From contig NZ_LGHP01000001.1 of the NCBI RefSeq assembly GCF_001280845.1, positions 306,172 to 370,171 of the forward strand: 64,000 bases of DNA, written 5' to 3'. The translations under genes were made by a program, and so were the position numbers. Positions 1 through 8,829 of this stretch are shown here, in pieces. Each line of letters begins with the position of its first letter. Position 1 is the stretch's first letter. Below the pieces are notes generated by a model that saw only the letters and a list, made by a program, of their open reading frames with translations, did not search any database and had not been told where the DNA came from. Source of the DNA: Bacillus sp. FJAT-28004 (GTDB taxonomy: Bacteria; Bacillota; Bacilli; Paenibacillales; Paenibacillaceae).

Positions 1-506
1 TATTGGGCCAGGATGTATTGCTCCAGTATGACTCCAGTCTCTATGAATTCAAAGATGCGGTTGCCATCCTTGAGGGAGTTAGTGTCTATGTACAGGAGAT
101 GCCTACTCCTGGACAAATACGCTTGCTTGTCGCTAGTCTTGGAATGGACAATGCGATCAAGGGTGATACAGAAATAGTAGAGCTGAAATTTATGGCTAAG
201 CAAGTCTCGCAGAACGCAAACGGGTCGATAACAGTTGCAAGCGCCGCTTTAGGCGACGCGCAAGGAAACGAAAGTCAAGCGATTCCGGCGTCCATACGAG
301 TCGAAGTGAAGGCGTCTCCGGTTATGCCGGGCGACTCGAACAACGACAACAAGTACTCGATCGCCGATCTTGCCATCGCGGCGGCTCATTATGGCATGAA
401 AGATGAGCATCCAGATTGGAACAAGTTCAAGTCGGCGGACTTCGATGGCAATGGCGTTATCGATATTGTCGACCTTGCGGCGATTGCTAGAAAGATTTTG
501 GAATGA
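1..506 (+). CDS. Secreted cohesin-like/dockerin protein, C-terminal part (5' end outside window)
   Basis: The reading frame is open to the window edge, so only the last ~168 codons are present. The visible N-terminal part (about residues 1-105) is a beta-rich cohesin-like segment ending in a short linker. It is followed by a type I dockerin-like pair of calcium loops: GDSNNDNKYSIADLAIAA and, about 35 residues later, ADFDGNGVIDIVDLAAIA, each with the D-x-N/D-x-D/N pattern and a following helix. Dockerins normally bind cohesins and tether enzymes to scaffolds. The missing N-terminus is probably a large extracellular catalytic or binding module, but this cannot be seen. A cohesin-like protein with SLH anchors lies at 14670. 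Terminal dockerin call is firm; cohesin-like call is moderate. Confidence 0.75.
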   Translation, partial: LGQDVLLQYDSSLYEFKDAVAILEGVSVYVQEMPTPGQIRLLVASLGMDNAIKGDTEIVELKFMAKQVSQNANGSITVASAALGDAQGNESQAIPASIRVEVKASPVMPGDSNNDNKYSIADLAIAAAHYGMKDEHPDWNKFKSADFDGNGVIDIVDLAAIARKILE

Positions 507-619
507 TCTTTATTTACTAGGGAAAGGAAGATTATTAAGTTCGCAACTAGGGCGGAAGCGGTCACTTTGATTTTCTTTACGATTAAATAAATCGACCGCC
601 ATGGTCGGTGAAAACACCA

Positions 620-659
620 AAGGCACGGCTCAATCATTCCGATGATTGAGCCGTGCCTT
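620..659 (+). terminator. Perfect 18-bp stem-loop after the dockerin gene
   Basis: AAGGCACGGCTCAATCAT (620-637) pairs perfectly with 642-659 across a TCCG loop. The downstream side is not T-rich, so it is either a weak intrinsic terminator or an mRNA 3'-end stabiliser. Confidence 0.55.
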
Positions 660-680
660 ATCCATATGCAGAGCATCTCT

Positions 681-790
681 TTTTAGAGATTCGTTATTTT
701 TTGGTGTGCCGATTCTATTGATTTTGATTTTTTTTCATTTGTTATTGTTTAGTATGGTGAGGTTAACCATATATACTGAGGTCGTAAACA
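681..790 (+). repeat. Duplicated ~110-bp leader-like element, copy 1
   Basis: This stretch is closely similar along its whole length to 14517-14627. Shared blocks include TTATTTTTTGGTGTGCCGAT, a T-rich middle, a small hairpin TATGGT...ACCATA, and ACTGAGGTCGTAAACA. The hairpin stem is identical while the 7-nt loop differs (GAGGTTA here, AAGGGTA in copy 2), as expected if the structure matters. This copy ends 135 bp before the gene at 926. No riboswitch family that I know matches it. Confidence 0.7.
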
Positions 791-860
791 GGCGGGTAGC
801 ATTACAAGGTTGGGACTAAGTTCAGAATTACAATTCTTAGGTTAAATATGTGATTATAGC

Positions 861-887
861 TTGGTAGGGTGAAGAATGTGGTATAAT
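861..887 (+). promoter_or_regulatory. Probable sigma-A promoter (extended -10) for the acyltransferase-like gene
   Basis: TATAAT at 882-887 is preceded by TG-N (extended -10). A TTGGTA-like -35 lies at 861-866 with a short 15-bp spacer. It is placed 39 bp upstream of the start at 926. Confidence 0.5.
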
Positions 888-925
888 ATCCCTATTCTTA
901 CAAGCACCAGAAGGAGATCGGCAAA

Positions 926-1732
926 ATGAACTTGGATCAATTGTGCGAAGGTATTCAGTTGGATGAGGGCGCCCGTCAGACGATCAATCGGATTCATATT
1001 GATGATAAAAACTATAATCAACGAAAACAGCAGTTTATAAGCGATAGGCTAGCCTTCTTTGACTGCGTGAAGCAATCACCGTCTTACCGCGAGACGTTCT
1101 TGGCCCTATTCGCAAGATTTGCGGTGGATGCCTATGAAGAATATAGGGCCCGAGGCATATCGGACGATATTTATTACGACACATTCTCTGATCTGCAAAT
1201 ATGGTGCAAGAAATGTTACCAGGATTTCGGCGTCTATGGCATCGAAGAATACGGGTGGCTGCAGGAGCACGTTCAACTACGGTTATTTCGGCTAGGTCGG
1301 CTGCAATTCCAGCCTATAGCGCTGGATCAAGATGTGAAGGCGGAAGGAAGAAAATTCCGCAAGGGAGAACTGGCGCTCAACGTTCATATCCCGGAAGGCG
1401 GACCGCTGGATGGGCAAAGCGTGGAGCGATCGTTCAGGGTGGCGAAAGCGTTCTTCCGGAGCATTCCTTCAATCTTCGTATGCCAGTCTTGGCTGCTCTA
1501 TCCGCAGCTTAGCGAAGTGTTGCCGCCGACTTCAAACATCCTGAAGTTCCAGAAGAACTTCGTCGTCTATGAAGTGGACCGTGAGGCAAAGCAAGCGGAG
1601 GAACGGATATTCAACCGTGTGTGCGAAGACCCTTCTCTTTATGAAGAGCGAACGTCATTGCAGCAAAGCGCAAAGGCCTATCTGATGGCAGGTAATCAAC
1701 TGGGGAACGGATACGGAATAAGATTCCAATAG
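926..1732 (+). CDS. GNAT-like acyltransferase domain protein (NAT_N/GNAT_C type)
   Basis: This 268-residue cytoplasmic protein has no signal peptide or membrane segment. The pattern is that of Firmicutes proteins annotated as acyltransferase-domain proteins with an NAT_N domain followed by a GNAT-like C-terminal domain. Typical strings are YYDTFSDLQIWCKKCYQDFG (about 93-112), LFRLGRLQFQP (about 130-140), LNVHIPEGGPL (about 160-170) and CQSWLLYPQLSEVLPPTSNI. An N-acyltransferase role is inferred from the family; the substrate is unknown. AGAAGGAGA lies about 9 bp before the ATG, supporting this start. It has its own promoter and its neighbours offer no functional link. Confidence 0.7.
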   Translation: MNLDQLCEGIQLDEGARQTINRIHIDDKNYNQRKQQFISDRLAFFDCVKQSPSYRETFLALFARFAVDAYEEYRARGISDDIYYDTFSDLQIWCKKCYQDFGVYGIEEYGWLQEHVQLRLFRLGRLQFQPIALDQDVKAEGRKFRKGELALNVHIPEGGPLDGQSVERSFRVAKAFFRSIPSIFVCQSWLLYPQLSEVLPPTSNILKFQKNFVVYEVDREAKQAEERIFNRVCEDPSLYEERTSLQQSAKAYLMAGNQLGNGYGIRFQ

Positions 1733-1793
1733 TGAGAGAGAGCGAGCCGTTTGACCGTTTCTATACGGGCAGCGGCTCTTTTCATCCAAGGAA

Positions 1794-2192
1794 TTACGAG
1801 ACGTTTACAGCTGGGTCCATCACAAGCCATATTTGGTCAACTCTACTGTCAATGAGTATCTTTATATTGCTTAGGCGAAAGCCCCGGATGCTTTCATTGT
1901 TAGCCGTACCTATTGTGACCGAATCGCCGGCTTTGTCCGCTACATTGGTTAAGTAATCCGTAATATCCGCATTGTTCCTAAAGCGAAGCAGCGTGTCCTC
2001 CAAAAACTCCGTTTTACTCTGAAAATTAGTATTGGTTTGCTTGAGAAAGAAAACGGTATCATTGCGAATGTAGCCAGTCAATACATTGAAAATCAGGGTA
2101 ATTAAAAGAAAAGTGCATAATATGAGCGGAATGAGAGTTGACGCAATATCAAATAAAATGATTTTTGATCGAAGAGACTACTTCTTAATCAT
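1794..2192 (-). pseudogene. Remnant of a sensor histidine kinase N-terminus
   Basis: Read on the minus strand from ATG at 2192, the translation is M-I-K-K, an in-frame TAG (2178-2180), then about 127 more codons in the same frame to a stop at 1794. After the TAG it reads SLRSKIILFDIASTLIPL, then a hydrophobic transmembrane stretch (LILCTFLLITLIFNVLT), then a polar sensor-domain-like part (NTNFQSKTEFLEDTLLRF). This order is typical of the start of YesM-type kinases. No HAMP, histidine or ATPase domain follows, and no good ribosome binding site precedes it. I read it as a decayed fragment with a premature stop and lost 3' end. Function is inferred from layout only. Confidence 0.55.
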
Positions 2193-2308
2193 TTGATTAG
2201 TAGACAAAACATTCAACTCCAATCAAACGAGGCTATTGTCATGCACAATAAATAGATGATAGCATGAAAGATAACGGTGAGGGAAACCCAGATGTTTGGT
2301 GCTGAGTA

Positions 2309-2449
2309 TTGCAAGAGAATCTGAGATTCATATGGACACTGGAATCCTTGTGGGATGAGAAGGCAATTGAGATGCTCAAAAATAATCTAAATCGTGTTAT
2401 TGATAGAAAGATGTCAACACTTGAGCTATCAGAACTCCTGCGTCGTTGA
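2309..2449 (+). other. Small open frame of 46 codons, possible coding remnant
   Basis: A TTG-initiated frame just upstream of the AraC-type regulator encodes a helix-rich peptide (ESLWDEKAIEMLKNNLNRVI and similar). No ribosome binding site is visible and I do not recognise a family. It may be the 3' end of a lost gene or chance. Confidence 0.2.
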
Positions 2450-2511
2450 TAATTTAGTCCGGATAGCATGTTAGAATTGAGAAAAGTTCTGGTGGAGGAG
2501 CAAAATACGAT

Positions 2512-4818
2512 ATGCTTAATTATCTCCAAAAGATACATATTTTCAGACGGTTTTTATTATCGTATATTTTGATTCTCGTGATCCCTTTAATCGCAAGTTT
2601 TATCGTATATCAAGTGAGTCTTAATAAAATCGTAGATCATGCAACGACAAGCAGTACAAAATTGTTGAAAGAAATGATATCCGCGATCGATCAGAAAAAT
2701 ATTGAAATCGAACAGTTCATTTATCAGCTGCATTTTAATCAGGATATTAGGCAATTAATGCATCGAAAATCTCCTAGCGATACGCTTGTTGCTTATGATA
2801 TATACAAGGTTCGTGAAAGTCTTGAACAGCTTGTGCATACAAACACGCTTCTCAGCAGATTTTATATTTATTTTAATCAAATTGATACGATTGTAACTCC
2901 TAGATCTGCTTATGTACGTCCGGAAGATTTTTTCAATAATTATACTTATGATGAAATGAGTTTTGAGGAATGGAATACCAATATTAATCGGCATTTTTAC
3001 TCGAGTTTTTACATTCCCGCTGCAAACGTAACTATGGAACGGGGAACCAATACCGTGAAAGAATCGGTTATTACCTATGTACAATCGTTGCCTTTAAATA
3101 ATACATTATCGTCAAAGGCAAATGTTGTCGTAATGATTAATGAAAGCGAATTCACATCCTTATTAAGCCCGATTTCGGCTCAATATAACGGGTTTACGTA
3201 TGTATATAATCAAGAAGGGGATATTCTCTTTAGTGATGATTCAACTGAAAATACTTCTATACGTAAGGATTCCTCCGGAAAACCTTTTGTTGATGTGGAA
3301 AATGGGAAATTTATGTATATAGAATTAAAATCCGAACATAATGATTGGACCTATGTAGCGGCAATTTCTAAGGATAAGCTGCTCGCAGATGTTAATCATA
3401 TCAAAACGATTAGCATGCTAACCGCTTTAATCTCTATTTTGGCAGGACTTTGTATTGCGTTTGTTTTCTCGTTTAATAACAGCATTCCATTAAGTCGCCT
3501 ATTACGTATTATCCCGCTTTCAGAAACGAAAAAAATAAAAAACCCTTATGAATTTTTACATAGTAATGTTGAGGATATGATTTCCAAAAATACCGATCTG
3601 AAAAATCAAATTCAGCAACAACAACCGATCCTGCAAGATTCTGTGTTGCGCTCTGTCGTTATGGGAGAAAGAACATCTATGAAGGATGCAGGTGTTCTGC
3701 TGGAGCAGGCTGATATCCGATTGAAAGGCGATATTGGATATGTTGGTATTATTCAAGTTATTCATTTCTCCAACGAACTTGACATAGAAATGTTGGATGA
3801 AATCAATGTTGCACGTCTGATGATCCAAAATGAAGTGAAGAAAAAGTTTCATGAAAATATTTATCTCTTTCATTATGATGTGAATCAAATTATTTTTCTT
3901 CTAACCTATTCCGAAAATGACCTTATCCATGATGAGAAAATTGAGAAGGAGCTTAATTTATTCATAGGTCTATTAATAGATAAGTATAGTTTAAAGGTCA
4001 ATATAGGAATGAGCCAACAATTTCAAGGAATCAGGGGGATTTCGAAAGCATATGAAGAATCGAAATCCAGTCTACCGTTTATTCTATCCATGGATCAGCA
4101 AGCCACTTTGTATAGATATACGAACAATCCGGTAGAGCAAATGAATGTTTATTATTATCCGATCGAATTAGAGATCAGACTCATTAATTCTGTTATGAAC
4201 GGTGATGAAACAGAGGTTATAGAATTATTTGATAAAATGCATGACGAAAATGTTGTAAAAAGAAGGTTAACCCAGCAAAATGGCACCCAACTAATTGGCG
4301 CATTACATGAGACAATGATTCGAATCTTATCAAAGAATACCGGAAATAATCAAATCATCATGGAAGATATTCAAGCCAGGTTGGAAAGAGTGATGGGTAA
4401 GAATAGCATCTTTAGTCAAGACGTTGACCAAATAAAGTGGATGATGATCGATATTGCTCGAAGGATACAAAAACAAATGCTTGCCGGAAACCAGGTGCTG
4501 ATATCTAAAATAAAAAAATATATCAAGCAGAACTTTCATGACCCGGATTTAACCCTGTACCAATTATCTGATGCAGTCGGTTATCCGGAAAAAGGAATTC
4601 CGATCATTTTTAAAAATAATATCGGAATTAACATTTCTGATTATATTGAGGAAATTCGAATGAACTATGCAAAATTAAAACTCACGCAATCGAATGATTC
4701 GATTGAAGATATTGCTACTGCTTCCGGATATAATAGCAGTCATTCATTCAGAAGGGCGTTTAAACGGATTACCGGTTTATCCCCTTCAGAGTATCGATCG
4801 GTTATTGAGTGCTCGTGA
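2512..4818 (+). CDS. Membrane-anchored AraC-family transcriptional regulator (importer A locus)
   Basis: This 768-residue one-component sensor has a transmembrane helix at about 13-36, an extracellular sensing region of about 260 residues, a second helix at about 298-320 (MLTALISILAGLCIAFVFSF), a cytoplasmic linker, and a C-terminal AraC/XylS double HTH at about 665-765. The second HTH is canonical (IEDIATASGYNSSHSFRRAF, then TGLSPSEY). The first is divergent around the position that usually reads as a standard recognition helix (YPEKGIPIIFKNN). GGTGGAGGAG ends 11 bp before the ATG. Such regulators usually activate an adjacent sugar ABC operon, so importer A at 5139-8742 is the inferred target. 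Similar proteins occur at 33494 and 44968. Confidence 0.85.
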   Translation: MLNYLQKIHIFRRFLLSYILILVIPLIASFIVYQVSLNKIVDHATTSSTKLLKEMISAIDQKNIEIEQFIYQLHFNQDIRQLMHRKSPSDTLVAYDIYKVRESLEQLVHTNTLLSRFYIYFNQIDTIVTPRSAYVRPEDFFNNYTYDEMSFEEWNTNINRHFYSSFYIPAANVTMERGTNTVKESVITYVQSLPLNNTLSSKANVVVMINESEFTSLLSPISAQYNGFTYVYNQEGDILFSDDSTENTSIRKDSSGKPFVDVENGKFMYIELKSEHNDWTYVAAISKDKLLADVNHIKTISMLTALISILAGLCIAFVFSFNNSIPLSRLLRIIPLSETKKIKNPYEFLHSNVEDMISKNTDLKNQIQQQQPILQDSVLRSVVMGERTSMKDAGVLLEQADIRLKGDIGYVGIIQVIHFSNELDIEMLDEINVARLMIQNEVKKKFHENIYLFHYDVNQIIFLLTYSENDLIHDEKIEKELNLFIGLLIDKYSLKVNIGMSQQFQGIRGISKAYEESKSSLPFILSMDQQATLYRYTNNPVEQMNVYYYPIELEIRLINSVMNGDETEVIELFDKMHDENVVKRRLTQQNGTQLIGALHETMIRILSKNTGNNQIIMEDIQARLERVMGKNSIFSQDVDQIKWMMIDIARRIQKQMLAGNQVLISKIKKYIKQNFHDPDLTLYQLSDAVGYPEKGIPIIFKNNIGINISDYIEEIRMNYAKLKLTQSNDSIEDIATASGYNSSHSFRRAFKRITGLSPSEYRSVIECS

Positions 4819-4856
4819 AGTGAATCTATAAGGTATTCCAAGAACCATCATGATTA

Positions 4857-4888
4857 GGATCCTCCTGCGTTTGTAGGGGGATTTTTAC
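4857..4888 (+). terminator. Intrinsic terminator after the AraC-type regulator
   Basis: ATCCTCCT (4859-4866) pairs with AGGGGGAT (4875-4882), allowing one G-T pair, and is followed directly by a T run. Confidence 0.7.
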
Positions 4889-5068
4889 ATTCATTGAACA
4901 AGCTAAAGGCTATTATTATCCCTTCTACAGCAGGTTTAATTAAATGTACCCTTCTGATTTATTGTACGGTTATGGGTGCTGGACATATAAAACCCCTTGA
5001 TAATAAAGGAGTTACTTGGTGTAACCTGCAAATGAATTGTCCCTTTTCGTATTTCCGCAATCATAATA

Positions 5069-5082
5069 TGATAGCGCTATCA
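5069..5082. promoter_or_regulatory. cre-like palindrome upstream of importer A
   Basis: TGATAGCGCTATCA is a perfect 14-bp palindrome, 57 bp before the importer A start. It differs at one position from the CcpA catabolite-response consensus TGWAANCGNTNWCA. It could bind CcpA or another LacI-family regulator. The rest of the 4889-5138 gap shows no gene. Confidence 0.5.
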
Positions 5083-5138
5083 ACACGGAATATCACCCTA
5101 GAATTTGTTCGGAAATATGATAATGAAAGGGGAATGAA

Positions 5139-6110
5139 ATGGAACTGAGAGGAGTCAAACAACCTGGGATTCAACAGACAAGCAAAAAAAAGGTGAGTGT
5201 GAAAGACAATTCAGCTGTAAAAAAAATCAAAAGGCATTGGCAACTCTATTTATTAGCGATCGTTCCTTTAGCATTTCTAATTACCTTCAAGTATGTACCA
5301 ATGGCCGGAATCATCATTGCCTTTAAGGACTACAGCGTCACAAAGGGGATCATGGGAAGTGATTGGGTAGGTTTGCGCTACTTTAGTTACTTTTTTGAAA
5401 GCCCGAACTTCTCCCTGTTGATGAAAAATACGCTTGGTTTGAGTCTTTATGGGCTGATCATTGGATTTCTCTGTCCAATCATTTTGGCACTAGCATTAAA
5501 TGAAGTAGGTAATGCCCGATTCAAGAGGCTAATACAAACCGTTACCTACGCACCGTTTTTTATCTCGACGGTCATTATGGTATCGATTATTATCTTATTC
5601 CTGTCTCCAAATGCAGGATTAGTTAATAATATTCTCGAGTTGTTTGGCATCGGGCAGATTAATTTTATGGGTATACCGGCATACTTTAAATCGATTTATG
5701 TATGGTCTGACGTGTGGCAAAATACTGGTTACGCTGCAATCATTTATTTAGCGGCATTAGCTGGAATTGATCCAACCTTGTACGAAGCGGCAAAGATAGA
5801 TGGTGCCAGTCGTTTGCAGAAAATCACTTATGTAGACCTTCCCGGGATTACGCCGATTATTGTGGTACTTCTTGTGTTAAGCATTGGCAACATCATGTCG
5901 CTAGGTTTTGAGAAAATTTATTTGATGCAAAATGATTTAAACACAGGTTCAAGTGAAGTGATAGCCACATACGTTTACAAAATCGGATTACTAGGAGCAA
6001 ATTATAGTTTTGCAGCGGCTGTTGGTTTGTTTAATTCCGCTGTGAACCTTATTTTGATCATAACGGCTAATACGATTTCAAAACGATTTTCGTCTTCAAG
6101 TTTATGGTAA
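5139..6110 (+). CDS. ABC sugar transporter permease, LplB type (importer A)
   Basis: This 323-residue integral membrane protein is the first permease of a carbohydrate ABC importer. The N-terminal ~28 residues are polar and basic, followed by six predicted helices starting with WQLYLLAIVPLAFLITFKYV. The cytoplasmic EAA loop that contacts the ATPase reads YEAAKIDGASRLQKITYVDL (about 213-232). LplB-family hallmarks are present: FKYVPMAGIIIAFKDY near the start and the LALNEVGNARFKRLIQT segment. AAAGGGGAATG precedes the ATG. The next permease overlaps or abuts it. No ATPase gene is nearby; such importers commonly share an MsmX-type ATPase. Substrate inferred from neighbours: galactosyl/fucosyl oligosaccharides. 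Confidence 0.88.
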   Translation: MELRGVKQPGIQQTSKKKVSVKDNSAVKKIKRHWQLYLLAIVPLAFLITFKYVPMAGIIIAFKDYSVTKGIMGSDWVGLRYFSYFFESPNFSLLMKNTLGLSLYGLIIGFLCPIILALALNEVGNARFKRLIQTVTYAPFFISTVIMVSIIILFLSPNAGLVNNILELFGIGQINFMGIPAYFKSIYVWSDVWQNTGYAAIIYLAALAGIDPTLYEAAKIDGASRLQKITYVDLPGITPIIVVLLVLSIGNIMSLGFEKIYLMQNDLNTGSSEVIATYVYKIGLLGANYSFAAAVGLFNSAVNLILIITANTISKRFSSSSLW

Positions 6111-6130
6111 GGAATGTAAGGAGGAGGACA

Positions 6131-7045
6131 ATGAACGGGAAGCCATTCACACAAGGTACGAATAAAACGAGAATAAGAGAATCAGCGGTTGACCGATTGT
6201 TTCTCGGAGGTATTTATTTCTTTCTATGTCTGATCTTAGTTTCTGTATTATACCCACTTATCTATATTGTAAGCGCCTCCCTTAGTGACCCGTCGGCGGT
6301 AACTTCCGGTCAAGTATGGCTGTTTCCGGTTAATCCTACGTTAGAAGGGTATACGACCGTGTTTAAAAACCCGCAAATTATTCAAGGGTTTTCCAACTCG
6401 CTTTTCTATGCGGTTGTCGGAACGCTGATCAGTGTAAGCATTACGGTTATGCTCGCCTATCCGCTTTCAAGACGAACCTTTTACGGCAGAGGCATCATCA
6501 TCTTTTTGCTTGTATTCACCATGATATTTGATGGCGGCTTAATTCCAACTTATCTCGTCGTAAAAAATCTTCATTTCATCGATACGATTTGGGCACTATT
6601 GCTGCCTTCGGCATTAGCGGTGTTTCAGGTTATTATTGCTCGAAGCTTCTTCCAGACAACGATTCCGGATGAATTAGCTGAAGCGAGTGAAATTGATGGT
6701 TGCAGTGATTTCCGCTTTTTTTGGAGCATCGTATTACCGCTTTCCAAACCGATTCTTGCCGTTTTAGTTTTGATGTATGCGGTTGCAAAATGGAATATGT
6801 ATTTTGATGCATTGATTTATCTGAAGTCCGAACAACTATATCCGTTACAGCTTATCCTGCGAAGTGTATTGATATTGAACGCGGATCCAAACGGAGATGT
6901 TATGCAATTATTAAAAGCTCAAGGATTAAGGGAACTAATGAAATACTCTCTTATAGTTATTTCCAGCTTACCGGTCCTTATCATCTATCCGTTTGTGCAG
7001 AAGTACTTTGTGAAGGGTGTATTAATTGGCTCATTAAAGGGGTAA
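6131..7045 (+). CDS. ABC sugar transporter permease, YtcP type (importer A)
   Basis: This is the second permease of importer A, 304 residues from the chosen start. An in-frame ATG exists at 6104 inside the previous gene, but AAGGAGGAGGACA sits just before ATG 6131, so the later start is preferred. It shows the YtcP-family order: an N-terminal helix (FFLCLILVSVLYPLIYIVSAS), SDPSAVTSGQVWLFPVNPTL, the periplasm-side FDGGLIPTYLVVKNL motif, and the EAA loop ELAEASEIDGCSDFRFFWSI followed by VLPLSKP. It ends in FVKGVLIGSLKG, a standard C-terminus for this family. It would form a heterodimer with the 5139 product. Confidence 0.88.
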   Translation: MNGKPFTQGTNKTRIRESAVDRLFLGGIYFFLCLILVSVLYPLIYIVSASLSDPSAVTSGQVWLFPVNPTLEGYTTVFKNPQIIQGFSNSLFYAVVGTLISVSITVMLAYPLSRRTFYGRGIIIFLLVFTMIFDGGLIPTYLVVKNLHFIDTIWALLLPSALAVFQVIIARSFFQTTIPDELAEASEIDGCSDFRFFWSIVLPLSKPILAVLVLMYAVAKWNMYFDALIYLKSEQLYPLQLILRSVLILNADPNGDVMQLLKAQGLRELMKYSLIVISSLPVLIIYPFVQKYFVKGVLIGSLKG

Positions 7046-7086
7046 CGAACAGGTAACAACAATTTATAAATGAAAGGGATAAAAAT

Positions 7087-8742
7087 ATGAAAAAACTAAA
7101 GATGCTAAGTATTATGTTATTCATCATTGCTTTATTATCGGCTTGTGTGCCTTCGAAGGATGAACCGTCCTCAAGTAAGGAAAACGGAAACACTGGTGCA
7201 GACGGTCCGATCCCGGTGACGATTTTCACACCCAAGCTGTCATGGGATGGTGAATTCGGAGCCGACGTCAATGAATTTACAAAACATGTGGAGGAAAAAT
7301 TCAATATTAAAATTACATGGGAGTATGCTCCCCAGGATGTAGCGAAGGAAAAACAACAATTATCTCTCGCCAGCGGAGACTATCCGGATGCATATTTTGC
7401 AGTCACATGGCTAGATGGGTTTACGAAAATAGATGTACAAAAGTATGGAAAAGAAGGCGTATTTCTCCCGTTAAATGACCTAATTGATGAACACGCGCCA
7501 AATATCAAAAAAGCAATGGAAGAAGTCGAATATTTGGAAGGCGGGATAACAGCGCCTGATGGAAATATTTACGCCTTGGCATCTATCAACGAATGCTACC
7601 ACTGTTCTAGGTATGGTAAAATGTGGATGGATACGGAGTGGCTAGAAAAACTAGGTTTAGAGATGCCTACAACGACAGAAGAGTTTAAAAATGTGTTACG
7701 CGCATTTAAAAATGATGATCCCAATGGAAATGGAGCAAAAGATGAGATTCCATTAAGCGGAGAAACTAGCGAAATAGGAAACAGTCCGACTATTTTCTTG
7801 ATGAATGCCTTTATCCACAATAACGGAAAGGATTTTATTAACGTAGAAAACGGGAAGCTGGTTTTGGCGGCCATGAAACCGGAATGGAAAGAAGGATTGA
7901 AGTATATTCGCTCCTTATATGAAGAAGGATTAATAGACACAGGTACTTTCACTCAAAATATGGAGGCTCTCAAGCAGATGGGGACACGTGAGGGGGATTC
8001 CATCCTTGGTGCTTCAGCAGCAACTCATTTGGCTGTCTTCATGGATTTGGCTCATGAAAAATCGGCAGCGTTCGATGTTGTACCACCGTTAAAAGGGCCG
8101 AATGGCGTTCAATTAACGACTGCTAATTACGGAGCTGTAGACACACTTACATTTGCGATTACTGAAAAAGCAAAAGGTGAAAAGGCAGTAGCTTTAATTA
8201 AACTGGCAGACTATTTATATAGCGAGGAAGGAACGATGTTCGCAGCCAGAGGAAAAGAAGGCGTTAACTGGAGAAAAGGTGAATCAGGGGATATTGACTT
8301 AACCGGCAAACAAGCAAAATATGCGATAATTCCAGCTGATCCAAAAGAAGAAGAGAAGGAGGAAGCAGAAAAAAGGTATTACTCTTGGGGAGAAAGAGGC
8401 CCGAATATGTTAACGAGAGAATTGAGAGATTCGATTGCAGCGCCAGAAGATGAGTTTTCACCTGAAGGCTATGAAAGAAGACTTTTCAATGCAACTTTAA
8501 AATATGATGGATTTGAGCCGGAAGATATATTCATCGCTAAAGGAGCTTGGATTGATCCTGCAGAGGCAGAAGAAGTCTCGCTGTTGCAGATTAATATCAA
8601 TAAATATATTAATGAAAACACAGTACAATTTATTACAGGCGCAAAAGACATCGAAAAAGAATGGGAAAGTTACTTGAACGGTTTTGAAAAGCTGAATGTC
8701 AACCGTTATCTGGAAATCTATCAAAACACATATAACCAATAA
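7087..8742 (+). CDS. Extracellular solute-binding lipoprotein (importer A)
   Basis: This is a 551-residue family 1 (LplA-like) binding protein. The signal peptide ends in a lipobox LLSAC with the lipidated cysteine at residue 20. The mature protein begins with a polar Ser/Lys/Glu linker and then a binding fold with the usual ASGDYPDAYFAV and DPNGNGAKDEIPLSGE segments; the latter resembles the calcium-binding DPNGNG loop typical of these proteins. AAAGGGATAAAAAT precedes the ATG. It follows the two permeases, the reverse of the order in importer B. It delivers sugar to the 5139/6131 permeases from outside the membrane. The ligand cannot be told from sequence. Confidence 0.88.
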   Translation: MKKLKMLSIMLFIIALLSACVPSKDEPSSSKENGNTGADGPIPVTIFTPKLSWDGEFGADVNEFTKHVEEKFNIKITWEYAPQDVAKEKQQLSLASGDYPDAYFAVTWLDGFTKIDVQKYGKEGVFLPLNDLIDEHAPNIKKAMEEVEYLEGGITAPDGNIYALASINECYHCSRYGKMWMDTEWLEKLGLEMPTTTEEFKNVLRAFKNDDPNGNGAKDEIPLSGETSEIGNSPTIFLMNAFIHNNGKDFINVENGKLVLAAMKPEWKEGLKYIRSLYEEGLIDTGTFTQNMEALKQMGTREGDSILGASAATHLAVFMDLAHEKSAAFDVVPPLKGPNGVQLTTANYGAVDTLTFAITEKAKGEKAVALIKLADYLYSEEGTMFAARGKEGVNWRKGESGDIDLTGKQAKYAIIPADPKEEEKEEAEKRYYSWGERGPNMLTRELRDSIAAPEDEFSPEGYERRLFNATLKYDGFEPEDIFIAKGAWIDPAEAEEVSLLQININKYINENTVQFITGAKDIEKEWESYLNGFEKLNVNRYLEIYQNTYNQ

Positions 8743-8760
8743 TACCTTATAGAATCTATA

Positions 8761-8806
8761 AATAGGGCTTAATATGGAACGGTGTCTATTAAGCCCTATT
8801 CCTTTT
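8761..8806 (+). terminator. Perfect 14-bp hairpin between binding protein and GH110
   Basis: AATAGGGCTTAATA (8761-8774) pairs perfectly with 8787-8800 and is followed by CCTTTT. It is likely a partial terminator that lowers enzyme expression relative to the importer. Confidence 0.65.
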
Positions 8807-8829
8807 GACTAGGAAGGAGTGCTGTTGAA

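Noticed and set aside
1732..1956. 74-codon plus-strand frame after the acyltransferase-like gene
   Set aside because: It has no ribosome binding site and overlaps the better-supported minus-strand kinase remnant.
4894..5148. 84-codon frame before importer A
   Set aside because: It lacks a ribosome binding site, contains the cre-like palindrome and runs into the permease start; composition is not coding-like.
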